A DNA stretch of 64,000 bases from the NCBI GenBank assembly GCA_963766505.1, contig CAVYAL010000010.1, positions 1 through 64,000 of the forward strand, read 5' to 3'. This document shows positions 33,406 through 44,961 of the stretch, piece after piece; position 1 is the stretch's first letter, and each line of letters starts with the position of its first letter. Source of the stretch: DATIRA01 sp963766505 (GTDB taxonomy: Bacteria; Pseudomonadota; Gammaproteobacteria; Steroidobacterales; Steroidobacteraceae). Both the position numbers and the translations under genes were made by a program. The notes beneath the pieces were generated by a model that did not search any database, was not told the origin of the DNA, and was given only the letters and a program-made list of their open reading frames with translations.

Positions 33406-33882
33406 TTACGGGCCAACGCAGTGAAATTGCACGCCTCCGTCGTAGTCCACGCGGGGCACGCCGTTTGCGTCGGTGCTTATCCGAAACCGCCATGTCTCGC
33501 GGAACTTCCTGCCCCCGTCGAGCGGCTGCCATGGAATCTGGACATTCCAGCCCTGGTTCGACTGGGCGCCACTGACGTTGGCGACCCAGGGCGAGGGTCC
33601 GTGCCGCGTGTACCACGTCCGGCCGGTGACCAGGCCAATGGAGACCCCTTCGATGAACCAGTTGAGGACCTCGTGCACCCCACCGTTGCGGGTCACGATC
33701 GTATGCGTACGCTGCGTTACGGTGATGTCGTGTCGAATCCCCTCGCCCAGGCACTCCACATAGTCGTGGACTTCCGGGTATGGAAACTGGATCTCCACGA
33801 TCCCGTTGTTGGCGAGTCCGGCGCGAGGCACGGCGAGCAGGAGCGGTATGGCCACCGATGCGATCAGCAATTTGACTTTCAT
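33406..33882 (-). CDS. secreted protein of unknown function
   Basis: 158 residues from the ATG at 33882. Clear signal peptide (KLLIASVAIPLLLAVPRAGLA), then a domain with two cysteines (VECLG and FHCVG) that could form a disulfide, and a Trp-rich middle (VLNWFIEG, GRTWYTRHG, WNVQIPWQPL). I recognise no family. It lies between the IS256 fragment and the divergent winged-helix regulator gene, within the segment bracketed by inverted repeats. Confidence 0.65.
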   Translation of the reverse strand: MKVKLLIASVAIPLLLAVPRAGLANNGIVEIQFPYPEVHDYVECLGEGIRHDITVTQRTHTIVTRNGGVHEVLNWFIEGVSIGLVTGRTWYTRHGPSPWVANVSGAQSNQGWNVQIPWQPLDGGRKFRETWRFRISTDANGVPRVDYDGGVQFHCVGP

Positions 33883-34077
33883 GAGACTCTCCCGCGAGAT
33901 TTGGTCAGTAGTTCGTGCTTGGGTTCGAGCGGCTGCCCGGTTTCCCGAGCAGTCGCCCGACTTCACGATAGGGCCAGGTCACCGGGAAAACCTGAGGGAA
34001 AGGCTAAAGTCCCACTATGAATTACTGAAATCGGGGCCGGCGGCCGGCCGTTGGCCACCCATGAGGCCGCAACGGGA

Positions 34078-35982
34078 ATGCAACCAGCGCGCAACGAGCG
34101 ATTCGTCTTTGGGGATTTCGAGGTCGATCCGCAGCGCGGCTGCCTGGCGCGTGGCGGCAAGGAAATCGCGCTGCGACCGAAATCCTACGGCGTGCTGCTG
34201 TACCTGCTCGAGCGTGCCGGCCAGCTGGTGTCCCGGGAGGACCTGCTGGCCGCAGTCTGGCCTGGACTGGTGGTCACCGACGATTCCCTTGCCCAGTGCC
34301 TGATCGAGCTGCGCCGGGCGCTGGGTGACGACAGCCGCTCGATGATCCGGACTGTGCCGCGTCGCGGGTTGATCTTCGATGTTCCAGTCAGCCTCGAGGA
34401 ACCGGCGCCGTTGCCAGGCGGCGGGGTTTCGACGGTCCCGAGTCGCTGGGTGTTGCCCGCCGCCCTGTCCGTCGTCGCTGCTCTGATTTTGTGGTGGGTG
34501 GCAGGACCAAAATTGCCGGAACCCCCGGCCGCAGAGACCGACTCGCGGCCGGCAACCCCCTCCATCGCCGTGCTGCGCTTTACGGACCTCAGTCCCGCCG
34601 GCGATCAGGCCTGGCTCGCCGACAGTTTCAGCGAGGAGATCATGCATCGGCTGGCGCAGAGCCCGGAGCTGCACGTCATCGCGCGCACCTCGTCGTTCGC
34701 GGTCGAAGGGCAGACGGTCGCGGCGATCGCCCGGCAACTGAACGTCTCGCACGTGCTGGAGGGCAGCCTGCGCAGGCAGGGCGATACCGTCCAGGTCACG
34801 GCTCAGCTCATCGACGCAGCGACCAGCCTGCACGTCTGGTCGAAGACCTATGACCGCGAACTCGGCGACATGCTGGCCATGCACGAAGAGATCGCCCGCT
34901 CGGTGGCGGATTCACTCGAGGCAAGCCTGACCGATCCCGAGACCGGCCCGGATGTCGACCCGCGCGCCCATGCGCTGTTTCTCGAAGGACGGTATTTCTA
35001 CCTCCGCCGTACAGAAGGCGACCTGGCCAGGGCGCGCGAGCGCTTCGAGGAGGCGGTTGCGATCAGCCCCCGGTTTGCCCGTGCCTGGAGCGGTCTCGCG
35101 GCGGTTGCGTTTGCGCGCTTTCATGAAGCGAATCTGGACCCGCCCGAACTGACGGCGCTCCGGGAGATGCAGCGACACGCCGTGGAGCAGGCCCTGACGT
35201 TCGGGCCGGGGCTGCCGGAAGTACAGATCCGGGCGGCGCAGTACTACCTCCTGAACGGCGAGAGGGCGCGCTCACTGGAGCACGTCGAACTCGCCCGTTC
35301 ACTCGATCCCGAACACTGGCTGGTGCGGATGACGCTCGTGAACGAGTTGCGCAAGGCGGGTCGAATCGAAGAGTCGATTCCCCTGGTCCAGCGCGAAGTC
35401 CAGCGCGATCCGCTCAACCCGGCCCTCAGGCAGAACCTGGTGGACTTCCTGATTTGGGCGCAACGACCCCGAGCTGCCCAGGTTGAGCTGGACCAGGCCC
35501 TGGAGCTGATACCGTCCGGGGCGGGTCGATCCCTTGAGTTCAACAAGAACATTCCGCTACTGCAGATATTGCTGGGTAACCACGGAGCCGCTGCGAAATC
35601 GATCGAGCAACTGCCGGACGGCATCGAGCGATACAGGTTGCTCGCGCTGAATCAATATGCACTGGGCTTCCGGGCAGAGTCCGACGCCGCGCTTGCGAAG
35701 CTCATTTCCGCGGACGGCACGTCCTGGGGCGCCTTCTACGCCGCCGAGGTCCATGCCTATCGAGGCGAAGGCGTTTCCGCACTCGACTGGCTGGGCCGTA
35801 TCGATTTTGGTGCCGGGTGCGAGAGCCTGAGACTGGTCCAGTTTGTCTACTACTCGCCATTTCTTTCGAAACTCACCGGCATGGCGGACTGGGAGGCCTA
35901 CCGGTCCGACCTGTTGCAGTTGATGCAGGCCTGCAGCTACGGGCTGGACGTCCATTGGGAACAGTCGTTTGCAGTCCCATGA
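34078..35982 (+). CDS. CadC-like winged-helix regulator with TPR sensor domain
   Basis: 634 residues from the ATG at 34078 (TTG 34051 is an alternative). N-terminal OmpR/PhoB-type winged helix (about 8-100: FVFGDFEVDPQRGCLARGG, IRTVPRRGLIF), one membrane helix (about 123-142, WVLPAALSVVAALILWWVAG), a TolB/adenylate-cyclase-associated FlgO-like domain (SIAVLRFTDLSPAGDQAWLADSFSEEI, VLEGSLRRQGDTVQVTAQLIDA), then TPR repeats (about 300-560). This is the architecture of membrane-anchored one-component regulators. The signal and targets are unknown; the divergent secreted protein at 33406 is a candidate target. Confidence 0.85.
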   Translation: MQPARNERFVFGDFEVDPQRGCLARGGKEIALRPKSYGVLLYLLERAGQLVSREDLLAAVWPGLVVTDDSLAQCLIELRRALGDDSRSMIRTVPRRGLIFDVPVSLEEPAPLPGGGVSTVPSRWVLPAALSVVAALILWWVAGPKLPEPPAAETDSRPATPSIAVLRFTDLSPAGDQAWLADSFSEEIMHRLAQSPELHVIARTSSFAVEGQTVAAIARQLNVSHVLEGSLRRQGDTVQVTAQLIDAATSLHVWSKTYDRELGDMLAMHEEIARSVADSLEASLTDPETGPDVDPRAHALFLEGRYFYLRRTEGDLARARERFEEAVAISPRFARAWSGLAAVAFARFHEANLDPPELTALREMQRHAVEQALTFGPGLPEVQIRAAQYYLLNGERARSLEHVELARSLDPEHWLVRMTLVNELRKAGRIEESIPLVQREVQRDPLNPALRQNLVDFLIWAQRPRAAQVELDQALELIPSGAGRSLEFNKNIPLLQILLGNHGAAAKSIEQLPDGIERYRLLALNQYALGFRAESDAALAKLISADGTSWGAFYAAEVHAYRGEGVSALDWLGRIDFGAGCESLRLVQFVYYSPFLSKLTGMADWEAYRSDLLQLMQACSYGLDVHWEQSFAVP

Positions 35983-36174
35983 CGCCCTGGCGCGGCCCTC
36001 GCCGATGCGGAATTTGTTCGACGCCTCAGGAGAGTTGCTGGCCTTCAGCAAGATCGCCCAACCAGCTGGCGCAGACTGTAGTCCCTGGTACCCGGATGGT
36101 TGGCACAATTCCGACGGAAGCCAGCGCTGTCCGGTACGAGGCGTGCGGGTCCGCAGATCCCGCCACAGAACCGG

Positions 36175-36275
36175 AGCCCGAGCGCTCGGCTCGATGCCTT
36201 CTGACTATCCGCTATCCGCTAGTCACTACCCGCTTCCTGCCCTAACCCCTAACCCCTAACCCCTATCCCCTTCCC
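36175..36275. repeat. TAG-rich repeat, right copy, with telomere-like (TAACCCC)n tail
   Basis: Opens with CCCGAGCGCTCGG, continues CTATCCGCTATCCGCTAGTC and ACTACCCGCTTCC (complementary to 33070-33125), then runs into CCTAACCCCTAACCCCTAAC and CCCTATCCCCTTCCCCTAG. Read on the minus strand the tail is a series of GGGG runs with TTA or ATA loops, a strong G-quadruplex motif. It ends exactly at the stop of the TauE/SafE gene. Confidence 0.8.
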
Positions 36276-37043
36276 CTAGTGCCCGGCGTGCTCATCGTGC
36301 TCGCCCTGCTCCGCGGCGGGCTGTCCGCCGTGCCCGGCATGCCTGGTGCTCGCGTGGTAGAGGGCGTTGCCGGCGGTCCACAGGCCGAAGGCGAGCAGCA
36401 ACGTCCCGGCGATCACGCGCAGCGAGGCGCGGGAGGCGAGGCCGCGCGCGATGCGCTCGAAAGCCACGCTCGCGGTCACCATCGACGGCAGCGTGCCGAG
36501 CCCGAATGCGATCATCACCGCGGCGCCGAGCCCGATGCTCGCGGTCGTCGCGGCCAGCAGCAGCATCGAGTAGGTCATTCCGCAGGGCAACCAGCCCCAC
36601 GCGAGCCCGAGTCCGATCGCGCCGCCGATGCCGCCGGCACGACCCTGGCGGGTGGTCCAGGGCGCCAACCTGCGCCAGAGGCGGGCCCCGCCGGCCTCCA
36701 GCGGATCGAGCAGCCGCCAGCCGAACAGCATTCGCGCGGCAACCGCGAGCATGATCAGGCCCGCGAGCACTCGGAACGCCACCGAAAGCGGCGCGACGTC
36801 CACGGCCTTGAGCAGCGTGCGGCCCAGCAGCCCGGCGATCGCACCGGCCAGCGCATAGCTCGCCACTCGCGAGAGGTTGTAGGCGAGCGCGAGGCCGATG
36901 CGCGAGCCGGTGGTCCCGCCCGGGCGGCGCATCGCGAGCGCGCCGGCGATTCCGCCACACATCGCGAGGCAATGACCGCTCGCTGCCAATCCGGCCAGGA
37001 AGGCCGCGGTCAGGCTCAAGGTTCCGGCATCCGGCGTCATCAT
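36276..37043 (-). CDS. TauE/SafE family membrane protein of the cbb3 cluster
   Basis: 255 residues, six to seven membrane helices, N-terminal LAGLAASGHCLAMCGGIAGAL with the conserved His/Cys motif and WGWLPCGMTYSMLLLA in the second half, as in the sulfite exporter TauE/SafE-like proteins that follow ccoS in many cbb3 clusters. The C-terminus is His-rich (HAGHGG, HDEHAGH), suggesting metal (copper or nickel) handling. Its ATG overlaps the ccoS stop by 4 bases. Probably aids copper delivery for oxidase assembly; inferred. Confidence 0.85.
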   Translation of the reverse strand: MMTPDAGTLSLTAAFLAGLAASGHCLAMCGGIAGALAMRRPGGTTGSRIGLALAYNLSRVASYALAGAIAGLLGRTLLKAVDVAPLSVAFRVLAGLIMLAVAARMLFGWRLLDPLEAGGARLWRRLAPWTTRQGRAGGIGGAIGLGLAWGWLPCGMTYSMLLLAATTASIGLGAAVMIAFGLGTLPSMVTASVAFERIARGLASRASLRVIAGTLLLAFGLWTAGNALYHASTRHAGHGGQPAAEQGEHDEHAGH

Positions 37044-37216
37044 CGGGAATCATCCTCGTCTTTCTTCATGTCCGGCTTTTGCTCGTCGGTGAGTACGGTC
37101 CAGCCCGGACTGTCGAGGTCGTCGAACTGGCCGCTGCCCACGGCCCAGAAGAAGGCCCAGACACCCAGCGCGACCAGCAGCAGCGCGAGCGGAATCAGCA
37201 GGAACAGGATCTCCAT
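37040..37216 (-). CDS. ccoS: cbb3 oxidase maturation protein CcoS
   Basis: 58 residues: MEILFLLIPLALLLVALGVW at the N-terminus forms one membrane helix, followed by AFFWAVGSGQFDDLDSPG, the hallmark CcoS stretch, and an acidic/basic tail. CcoS is needed for heme b and copper insertion into CcoN. Starts one base after the ccoI stop (TGAGATG) and its stop overlaps the TauE-like gene start, so it is in the middle of a tightly coupled operon. Confidence 0.93.
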   Translation of the reverse strand: MEILFLLIPLALLLVALGVWAFFWAVGSGQFDDLDSPGWTVLTDEQKPDMKKDEDDSR

Positions 37217-37217
37217 C

Positions 37218-39684
37218 TCAGGCGGCTCCTGCTTCGCTCGCGGCCGACCAGCGCTGGGTCGGGCCGTCCGGCGTCCTGCGTGACAGCCTCATCGCGTTCA
37301 GGACGACGGCGATCGAGCTGAACGACATGCCGAGGGCCGCGAGCCAGGGCGGCACGAAGCCGAGCGCCGCAAGTGGCAGCGCCGTCAGGTTGTAGACGAC
37401 GGCCCAGCTCAGGTTCTGCCTGACGACGCGCTGCGTGCGGCGCGCGAGCCGCACGGCTTCCGGCAGCGCATCCAGCGAATCGCGCACCAGGATCAGGTCG
37501 GCGCTGGTCTGTGCCAGTGCCGAGCCGCGACCCATGGCGACGCCGACCTCGGCCCCGCTCAACAGCGGTGCGTCGTTGATGCCGTCGCCGACCGCGACGA
37601 CCACGGCCCCGCTGTGCTGCAGCTGCCGCAGCCGGTCGAGCTTGGAGTCCGGTCTCAGTCGGGCGTGCCTCGCCTCGATCCCGCAGCGCGCGGCTACCCG
37701 CGCCACCGTCGATGGCTCGTCCCCGCTGACGATCTCCGAGCGCAGGCCGAGTTCCTTGAGTTCCGCGACGCAACGGCCGGCCTCCGGTCGCAGCTGGTCC
37801 GAGAGTCGGAAAGCTGCGATGTAGTCCTCGCTGCTGCCGAGATAGACCCAGCTTTCGTCCTCGGCAGCGGTGACGACGCCGGTGGCGGCCCCGACGAGCT
37901 CCGTCACGAAATCGAGCGTGCCGATCCGCAGCCGCTGGCCGTCCACCCACCCCTCGATGCCCCGACCTGGATGCACCGCCGCGTCGGAAGCGGTCTCGGC
38001 AGGGCCGCCGGCTGCCAGGAATGCCTGCGCGATCGGGTGCTCCGACATGCGTTCCAGCGCGGTGGCGAGTGCCAGGCAGCCGGCCTCCGGCACTTTGCCG
38101 ATCGGGCGCACTTCCTCGACCCGAACGAGTCCGCGCGTCAGCGTTCCGGTCTTGTCCCACAGCACGTCGGTCGCCCGGGCCATCGATTCGAGCGCGTCGG
38201 GATGAGCTACCAGCACGCCGCGACGCGCCAGCGCCGAGGTTGCGGCCGCGAGCGCGGCGGGTGTTGCAAGCGACAGCGCGCAGGGGCAGGTCGCGACCAG
38301 CATCGCGAGCGTGGCGGGGAAGGCGCGCGACGGATCCACGAACCACCAGGCGGCAAAGACGACGGCCGCGGCGATCAGGATGCGCCGCAGGAACCATGCG
38401 GCCGCGCGGTCGGCGGCCCGCGCGAGCCGGGGGCGCTCGGCCTGCGCCCGCTCGAGCAGCGTCACGATCCCGGAGAGGACCGTGTCGTCGGCGACCGCCG
38501 TCACGCGCAGCCGAAGCGGGGCGCCGAGATTCTGTGTCCCGGCGTTCACCCGCGCGCCCGGCGGATTTCGCGATCGGTACCGATTCCCCGGTCAGCATCG
38601 ACTCGTCCACCCGGCCTTCACCCTCGCTGACGACCCCGTCGGCGGCGAAGATTTCGCCGGTGCGCACCAGCAGCTCGTCGCCGACCTCCAGGTCGACCGT
38701 CCGAACGTCCTCGACCTCCGCGCCCCTCAGCCGGCGCGCGGTCACCGGCGCGAGCCGCGCGAGCGCGTCCGCGACGCTCCCGGCGCGGTGCCGGGCGATC
38801 ATCTCGACGTAGCGGCCGAGCGACAGGAAGAACACGAACATCGTGACCGAGTCGAAATAGACTTCGCCCTCGCCGCGCAGCGCGTTGACGACGCTGGCCG
38901 TGAACGCGAGCAGGATGCCGAGGCTCACCGGCACATCCATGCTGATGCCGCGCGCCCTGAGCGCGGCCCAGGCACCCTTGTAGAACGGCCAGCCGGCATA
39001 CAGCGCAACCGGGATGCAGACCAGCATGCTCACCAGCCGCAGGAACTCGCGGATCTGCGGGTCCATGCCGGAGTGTTCGCCGAAGTACAGCGGCACCGCG
39101 AACATCATCACCTGCATCATGCCCAGGCCCGCGACGGCGAGCCGCTTGAGCGCCGAGCGACGCTCCTGCAGCGCCAGTTGCTCGGCCGGTTCACCGGCGA
39201 GCGGATGGGGCCTGAGTCCCACGTGCTCGAGGATGCGGAGCAGGTCGCCGAGACGCACCTGGACGGGGTCCCAGACGATGCGCGCACGGGCCGTCGCCGG
39301 GTTGACGCTGACCTCGAGCACGCCGCTCTCCATGTGCAGCGCCTTGTCCGCCAGCCAGCCGCAGGCCGCGCAGCGCAATCCCTCGAGCAGCACCGTGATC
39401 GAGCGGCCACCGCCGGGCTCGGCACGGCTCAACCGTTCGACCAGCTCCGGACGGTCATAGGCAGACCAGCGGTCGGGAGGCGGCAGCTCGTCGGCGCGCG
39501 TCGATGCGGTGTCACGGTAACGGTAGTAGTCGCCGAGACCGGCGCCGCTGATGAATTCGGCGACGGCCTTGCAGCCGTGGCAGCAGACCGGCTCCTCGCG
39601 GCCGTCTATGCTCGCGCGGATCTCGACGCCAGGCGGCATCGGCTCCCCGCAATGGAAGCACGGGGCTGCGCCGTGGGCTGTCAT
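37218..39684 (-). pseudogene. ccoI: copper-transporting P1B-type ATPase CcoI, frameshifted (+1)
   Basis: Copper-exporting ATPase that feeds copper to CcoN. The first half, from ATG 39684, has the N-terminal Cys-rich segment (CFHCGEPM, CCHGCKA), a heavy-metal domain with CAAC at 105-108, and membrane helices to DESMLTGESVPIAKSAG. The second half, with the CPC helix motif TCPCALSLATPAAL, the phosphorylation site DKTGTLTRG, and VGDGINDAPLL, is in another frame. One extra base in CCC at 38549-38551 explains the break; without it the protein has about 821 residues. All motifs on both sides are intact, so an assembly error is likely. Overlaps ccoH by 4 bases. Confidence 0.88.
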
Positions 39685-39914
39685 GGGGACGGCCGGTCAG
39701 CACCCCTGGCAGCCGCGTCGTTCCCGTGGATCCCGTCGTCGCCGCAGCGCATCGTGACGCCGTCCTTCACGCAGTCCTCGCGGATCAGCACGTCCGGGCG
39801 CGTGACGGCGAGGTACAGCGTGATTCCGCCTCCGACGACCGCGAGCGCCGGCGGCAGCATCAGCAGCCAGGGCCAGAGCTGGCGGTACCAAGGCCGGGTC
39901 GCGCTGCTTGTCAT
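39681..39914 (-). CDS. short FixH/CcoH-like protein
   Basis: 77 residues: WYRQLWPWLLMLPPALAVVG and the helix to LYLAV match the N-terminus of FixH/CcoH, which normally continues for about 150 residues with a periplasmic domain. Here only about 40 residues with two Cys follow (IREDCVKDGVTMRCGDDG). It sits in the ccoH position between ccoG and ccoI with 4-base overlap into ccoI. CcoH is required for stable assembly of cbb3 oxidase; this may be a reduced form or a functional replacement. Confidence 0.7.
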   Translation of the reverse strand: MTSSATRPWYRQLWPWLLMLPPALAVVGGGITLYLAVTRPDVLIREDCVKDGVTMRCGDDGIHGNDAAARGADRPSP

Positions 39915-39927
39915 GCCTGCAAGCCTA

Positions 39928-41306
<1,379 letters not shown>

Positions 41307-41310
<4 letters not shown>

Positions 41311-41582
41311 TCGACGCTCCGGGTCTCGTCCTGACTAAGGGCGGTTTCCGGTGGCTCGGGATGCGCGGTGCGCGCCAGGTACAGCGTCAGAAGGCTCGAC
41401 AGCGCGGAGATCAGCCAGAAGAAGAAGAAGCCGACCGCATAGCCCGTCATGCGGGTCGAGAACGCGGGCGGCGGATAGTCATCGTGCCCGATCAGCAGCG
41501 GGTCGACGAATGCGAAGCAGACCATCGTCGCGACGCTCGCGACCAGGAAGGACGGCCAGGCCACGATAGCCACGTCCTGCAT
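41307..41582 (-). CDS. unidentified membrane protein between ccoP and ccoG
   Basis: 91 residues from the ATG at 41582, or 107 from GTG 41630 (12 bases after the ccoP stop). Two membrane helices: VAIVAWPSFLVASVATMVCF and GYAVGFFFFWLISALSSLLTLYLA, with a short periplasmic loop DPLLIGHDDYPPPAF. I know no named family. The stop overlaps ccoG (ATGA), so it is part of the operon and could act in oxidase assembly. Similar small membrane proteins occur at this place in some gammaproteobacterial clusters. Confidence 0.7.
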
Positions 41583-41641
41583 CAGCCGTGGCCATCGCAG
41601 CCTGCCCGAGTATTCCTCGCCGAGCGACACGCGTGGCCCCG

Positions 41642-42541
41642 TCAGGCCCCGTCCGACATGCGCAGCACGTAGGCCGCCAGCAGGCGCACGCGCTGTTCGC
41701 CGAGCTTGTCGGCGAAGGCCGGCATCTGGTTGTTGCGGCCGCCGACGATCGTCTCGCGTATCGAGGCATCGTCGGAGCCGTACAGCCACACGCCGTCGGT
41801 CAGGTTCGGCGCGCCGAGCATCGTGTTGCCCTTGCCGTCCATGCCGTGGCAGGCGGCACAGACCGTCTGGAAATGCGTCTCGCCGGCAGCCGCCAGCGTC
41901 GCATCGGCCGGCTGGTTCGAGAGCTTGCGGACGTAGGCCACCACCTGCTCGACACCCTCGTCACCGAGCACCTCGCCCCAGGGCGGCATCACGCCCATAC
42001 GGCCGCCGCTGATGGTCTGCACCACAGTGTCGGGGTCGCCGCCCCACTGCCAGTTGGCGTCGGTCAGGTTCGGGAACCCGCGCGCGCCGCCGCCGTCGGA
42101 GCCGTGGCACTGCGCGCAGTTGTTCTGGAACAGGTTGTGTGCCGTGGACATCGCCTGGGTGTTCGCGGCGAGCTGGGGCACGGTCATCCTCTCGAACGGC
42201 GCCAGCATCTGCGCCGCGCGCGCCTCGATCTCGGCCCTCTGCTGCTGGTACTGGGCCGACTGCGACCAGTTCTTCACGCCGCCGAAGTTGCCGAGACCGG
42301 GGTAGAGGACCAGGTACAGCAGTCCGAACACCACGGTGATGTAGAACAGCCACAGCCACCAGCGTGGCAGCGGGTTGTTGTACTCGCGCAGGTCCTTGTC
42401 CCAGACGTGCCCGGTGTCCGCGCCGCCGCCGATCTTCTCGGTCGCGCTCTTCGGCTTCGCGGTCCACCACAGCAGCCAGACACAGGCGAGGATGTTGAGG
42501 ATCGTCAGTACGACGACGAACAGACTCCAGCCGCTACTCAT
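41642..42541 (-). CDS. ccoP: cbb3-type cytochrome c oxidase subunit III (diheme)
   Basis: 299-residue membrane-anchored diheme cytochrome c that passes electrons to CcoO and CcoN. Two N-terminal helices (about 5-26 and 60-82), PLPRWWLWLFYITVVFGLLYLVLYPGLG between, and two CxxCH heme sites: CAQCH at 142-146 and CAACH near 230, each with an axial Met further on. Start overlaps the ccoQ stop by 4 bases. Confidence 0.96.
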   Translation of the reverse strand: MSSGWSLFVVVLTILNILACVWLLWWTAKPKSATEKIGGGADTGHVWDKDLREYNNPLPRWWLWLFYITVVFGLLYLVLYPGLGNFGGVKNWSQSAQYQQQRAEIEARAAQMLAPFERMTVPQLAANTQAMSTAHNLFQNNCAQCHGSDGGGARGFPNLTDANWQWGGDPDTVVQTISGGRMGVMPPWGEVLGDEGVEQVVAYVRKLSNQPADATLAAAGETHFQTVCAACHGMDGKGNTMLGAPNLTDGVWLYGSDDASIRETIVGGRNNQMPAFADKLGEQRVRLLAAYVLRMSDGA

Positions 42542-42705
42542 CTTTTTCCGCTCCCATTCTTCTTCCGCGGTTCTTCATCGAAGGGCAACCGGGCCGCTTC
42601 GTCGAAGTCCGGTTTCCTCCGGGCGCTGTAGGCCCAGACCACGAGCCCGATGAACGCCAGCATCAGAAACAGCGTGATCAGGCCGCGTACCGTGCCGATG
42701 TCCAT
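42538..42705 (-). CDS. ccoQ: cbb3-type oxidase small subunit CcoQ
   Basis: 55 residues: one membrane helix (GLITLFLMLAFIGLVVWAYS) and a charged tail starting RRKPDFDEAARLPF, as in CcoQ. It stabilises the CcoNOP complex. Placed between ccoO (2 bases after its stop) and ccoP (4-base overlap). Confidence 0.93.
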   Translation of the reverse strand: MDIGTVRGLITLFLMLAFIGLVVWAYSARRKPDFDEAARLPFDEEPRKKNGSGKR

Positions 42706-42707
42706 GC

Positions 42708-43316
42708 TCAGCCGCCCGGGCCGACGTTGGTGCCGAGGCCCTGCAGGTACGCGATCAGCGCCTGCAGCTCCGTCTTGCCCTCGACCATCGCCGCAGCGCC
42801 CGCGTAGTCGTCCTCGGAGTACGGGTGACCCAGCGTGCCGAGCGTGCGCATCTTCTTCTCGATCAGCGCGCCGTCGATGCCCCGCTCCGCGAGCCAGGGG
42901 TAGCCCGGCATGTTGGACTCAGGTACGACGTCGCGAGGATTGATCAGGTGCACGCGGTGCCACTCGTCGGAGTAGCGGCCGCCGACCCTCGCGAGGTCCG
43001 GGCCTGTACGCTTCGAGCCGAACTGGAATGGATGGTCGTAGACCGATTCGCCAGCGAGCGAGTAGGGGCCGTAGCGCTCGGTCTCCGACAGGAAGGGCCG
43101 GATCATCTGCGAGTGGCAGTTGTAACAGCCTTCGCGGATGTAGACATCGCGGCCCGCAAGCCGCAGCGCGTCGTAGGGCTCCACGCCCGGCGCGGGCTCG
43201 GTGGACACGCCCTGGAAGTACAGCGGCACGATCTCGACCAGGCCGCCGATGCTGATCACCAGCGCGATCAGCACGCCCATGAGACCGATTTTCTTTTCGA
43301 CGATTTCGTGGTTCAT
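42708..43316 (-). CDS. ccoO: cbb3-type oxidase subunit II (monoheme cytochrome c)
   Basis: 202 residues, one N-terminal membrane anchor (LMGVLIALVISIGGLVEIVP) and one heme site CYNCHSQ near residue 64, followed by RPFLSETERYG and KRTGPDLARVGGRYSDEWH, signature CcoO/FixO segments. Electrons pass from CcoP through this subunit to CcoN. Second gene in the operon, 15 bases after ccoN. Confidence 0.96.
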   Translation of the reverse strand: MNHEIVEKKIGLMGVLIALVISIGGLVEIVPLYFQGVSTEPAPGVEPYDALRLAGRDVYIREGCYNCHSQMIRPFLSETERYGPYSLAGESVYDHPFQFGSKRTGPDLARVGGRYSDEWHRVHLINPRDVVPESNMPGYPWLAERGIDGALIEKKMRTLGTLGHPYSEDDYAGAAAMVEGKTELQALIAYLQGLGTNVGPGG

Positions 43317-43331
43317 GTTCGGTTCCCGGGG

Positions 43332-44753
<1,422 letters not shown>

Positions 44754-44792
44754 GCGGTCGCCTCGAAGAAGGAATAGTGGAAGCCAGAGTCC

Positions 44793-44809
44793 TGTGTGCA
44801 GTGCACACA
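44793..44809. promoter_or_regulatory. palindrome in the ccoN-uspA divergent region
   Basis: TGTGTGC-AGT-GCACACA, a perfect 7-bp inverted repeat with a 3-base centre, 40 bases upstream of the ccoN start. Shape and position suit a transcription factor operator. The regulator is not identified. Confidence 0.55.
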
Positions 44810-44961
44810 AGCAGTGCGAATGTTAAGTAGCGCGCACTCCGCCGACAAGCGCTGCGTGATCGGCGCTGTAGGTAATCGCCGCAGTGTGAACCACGCATTG
44901 CAGGCAGCGGCGCGAGGCCTCAGATTTCCAGGTAGAGAGCGAAGCATCGGAGGTCAACTGA

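Noticed and set aside
33101..33424. A 107-residue open frame after hsp20
   Set aside because: It reads a wrong frame across the IS256 fragment and hairpins; the transposase similarity is in another frame.
35969..36259. A 96-residue open frame between the winged-helix gene and the TauE gene
   Set aside because: It runs into the TAACCCC repeat, has no ribosome binding site and no domain.
44754..44961. FNR/FixK binding site for ccoN
   Set aside because: No TTGAT-N4-ATCAA or close variant was found in the control region.
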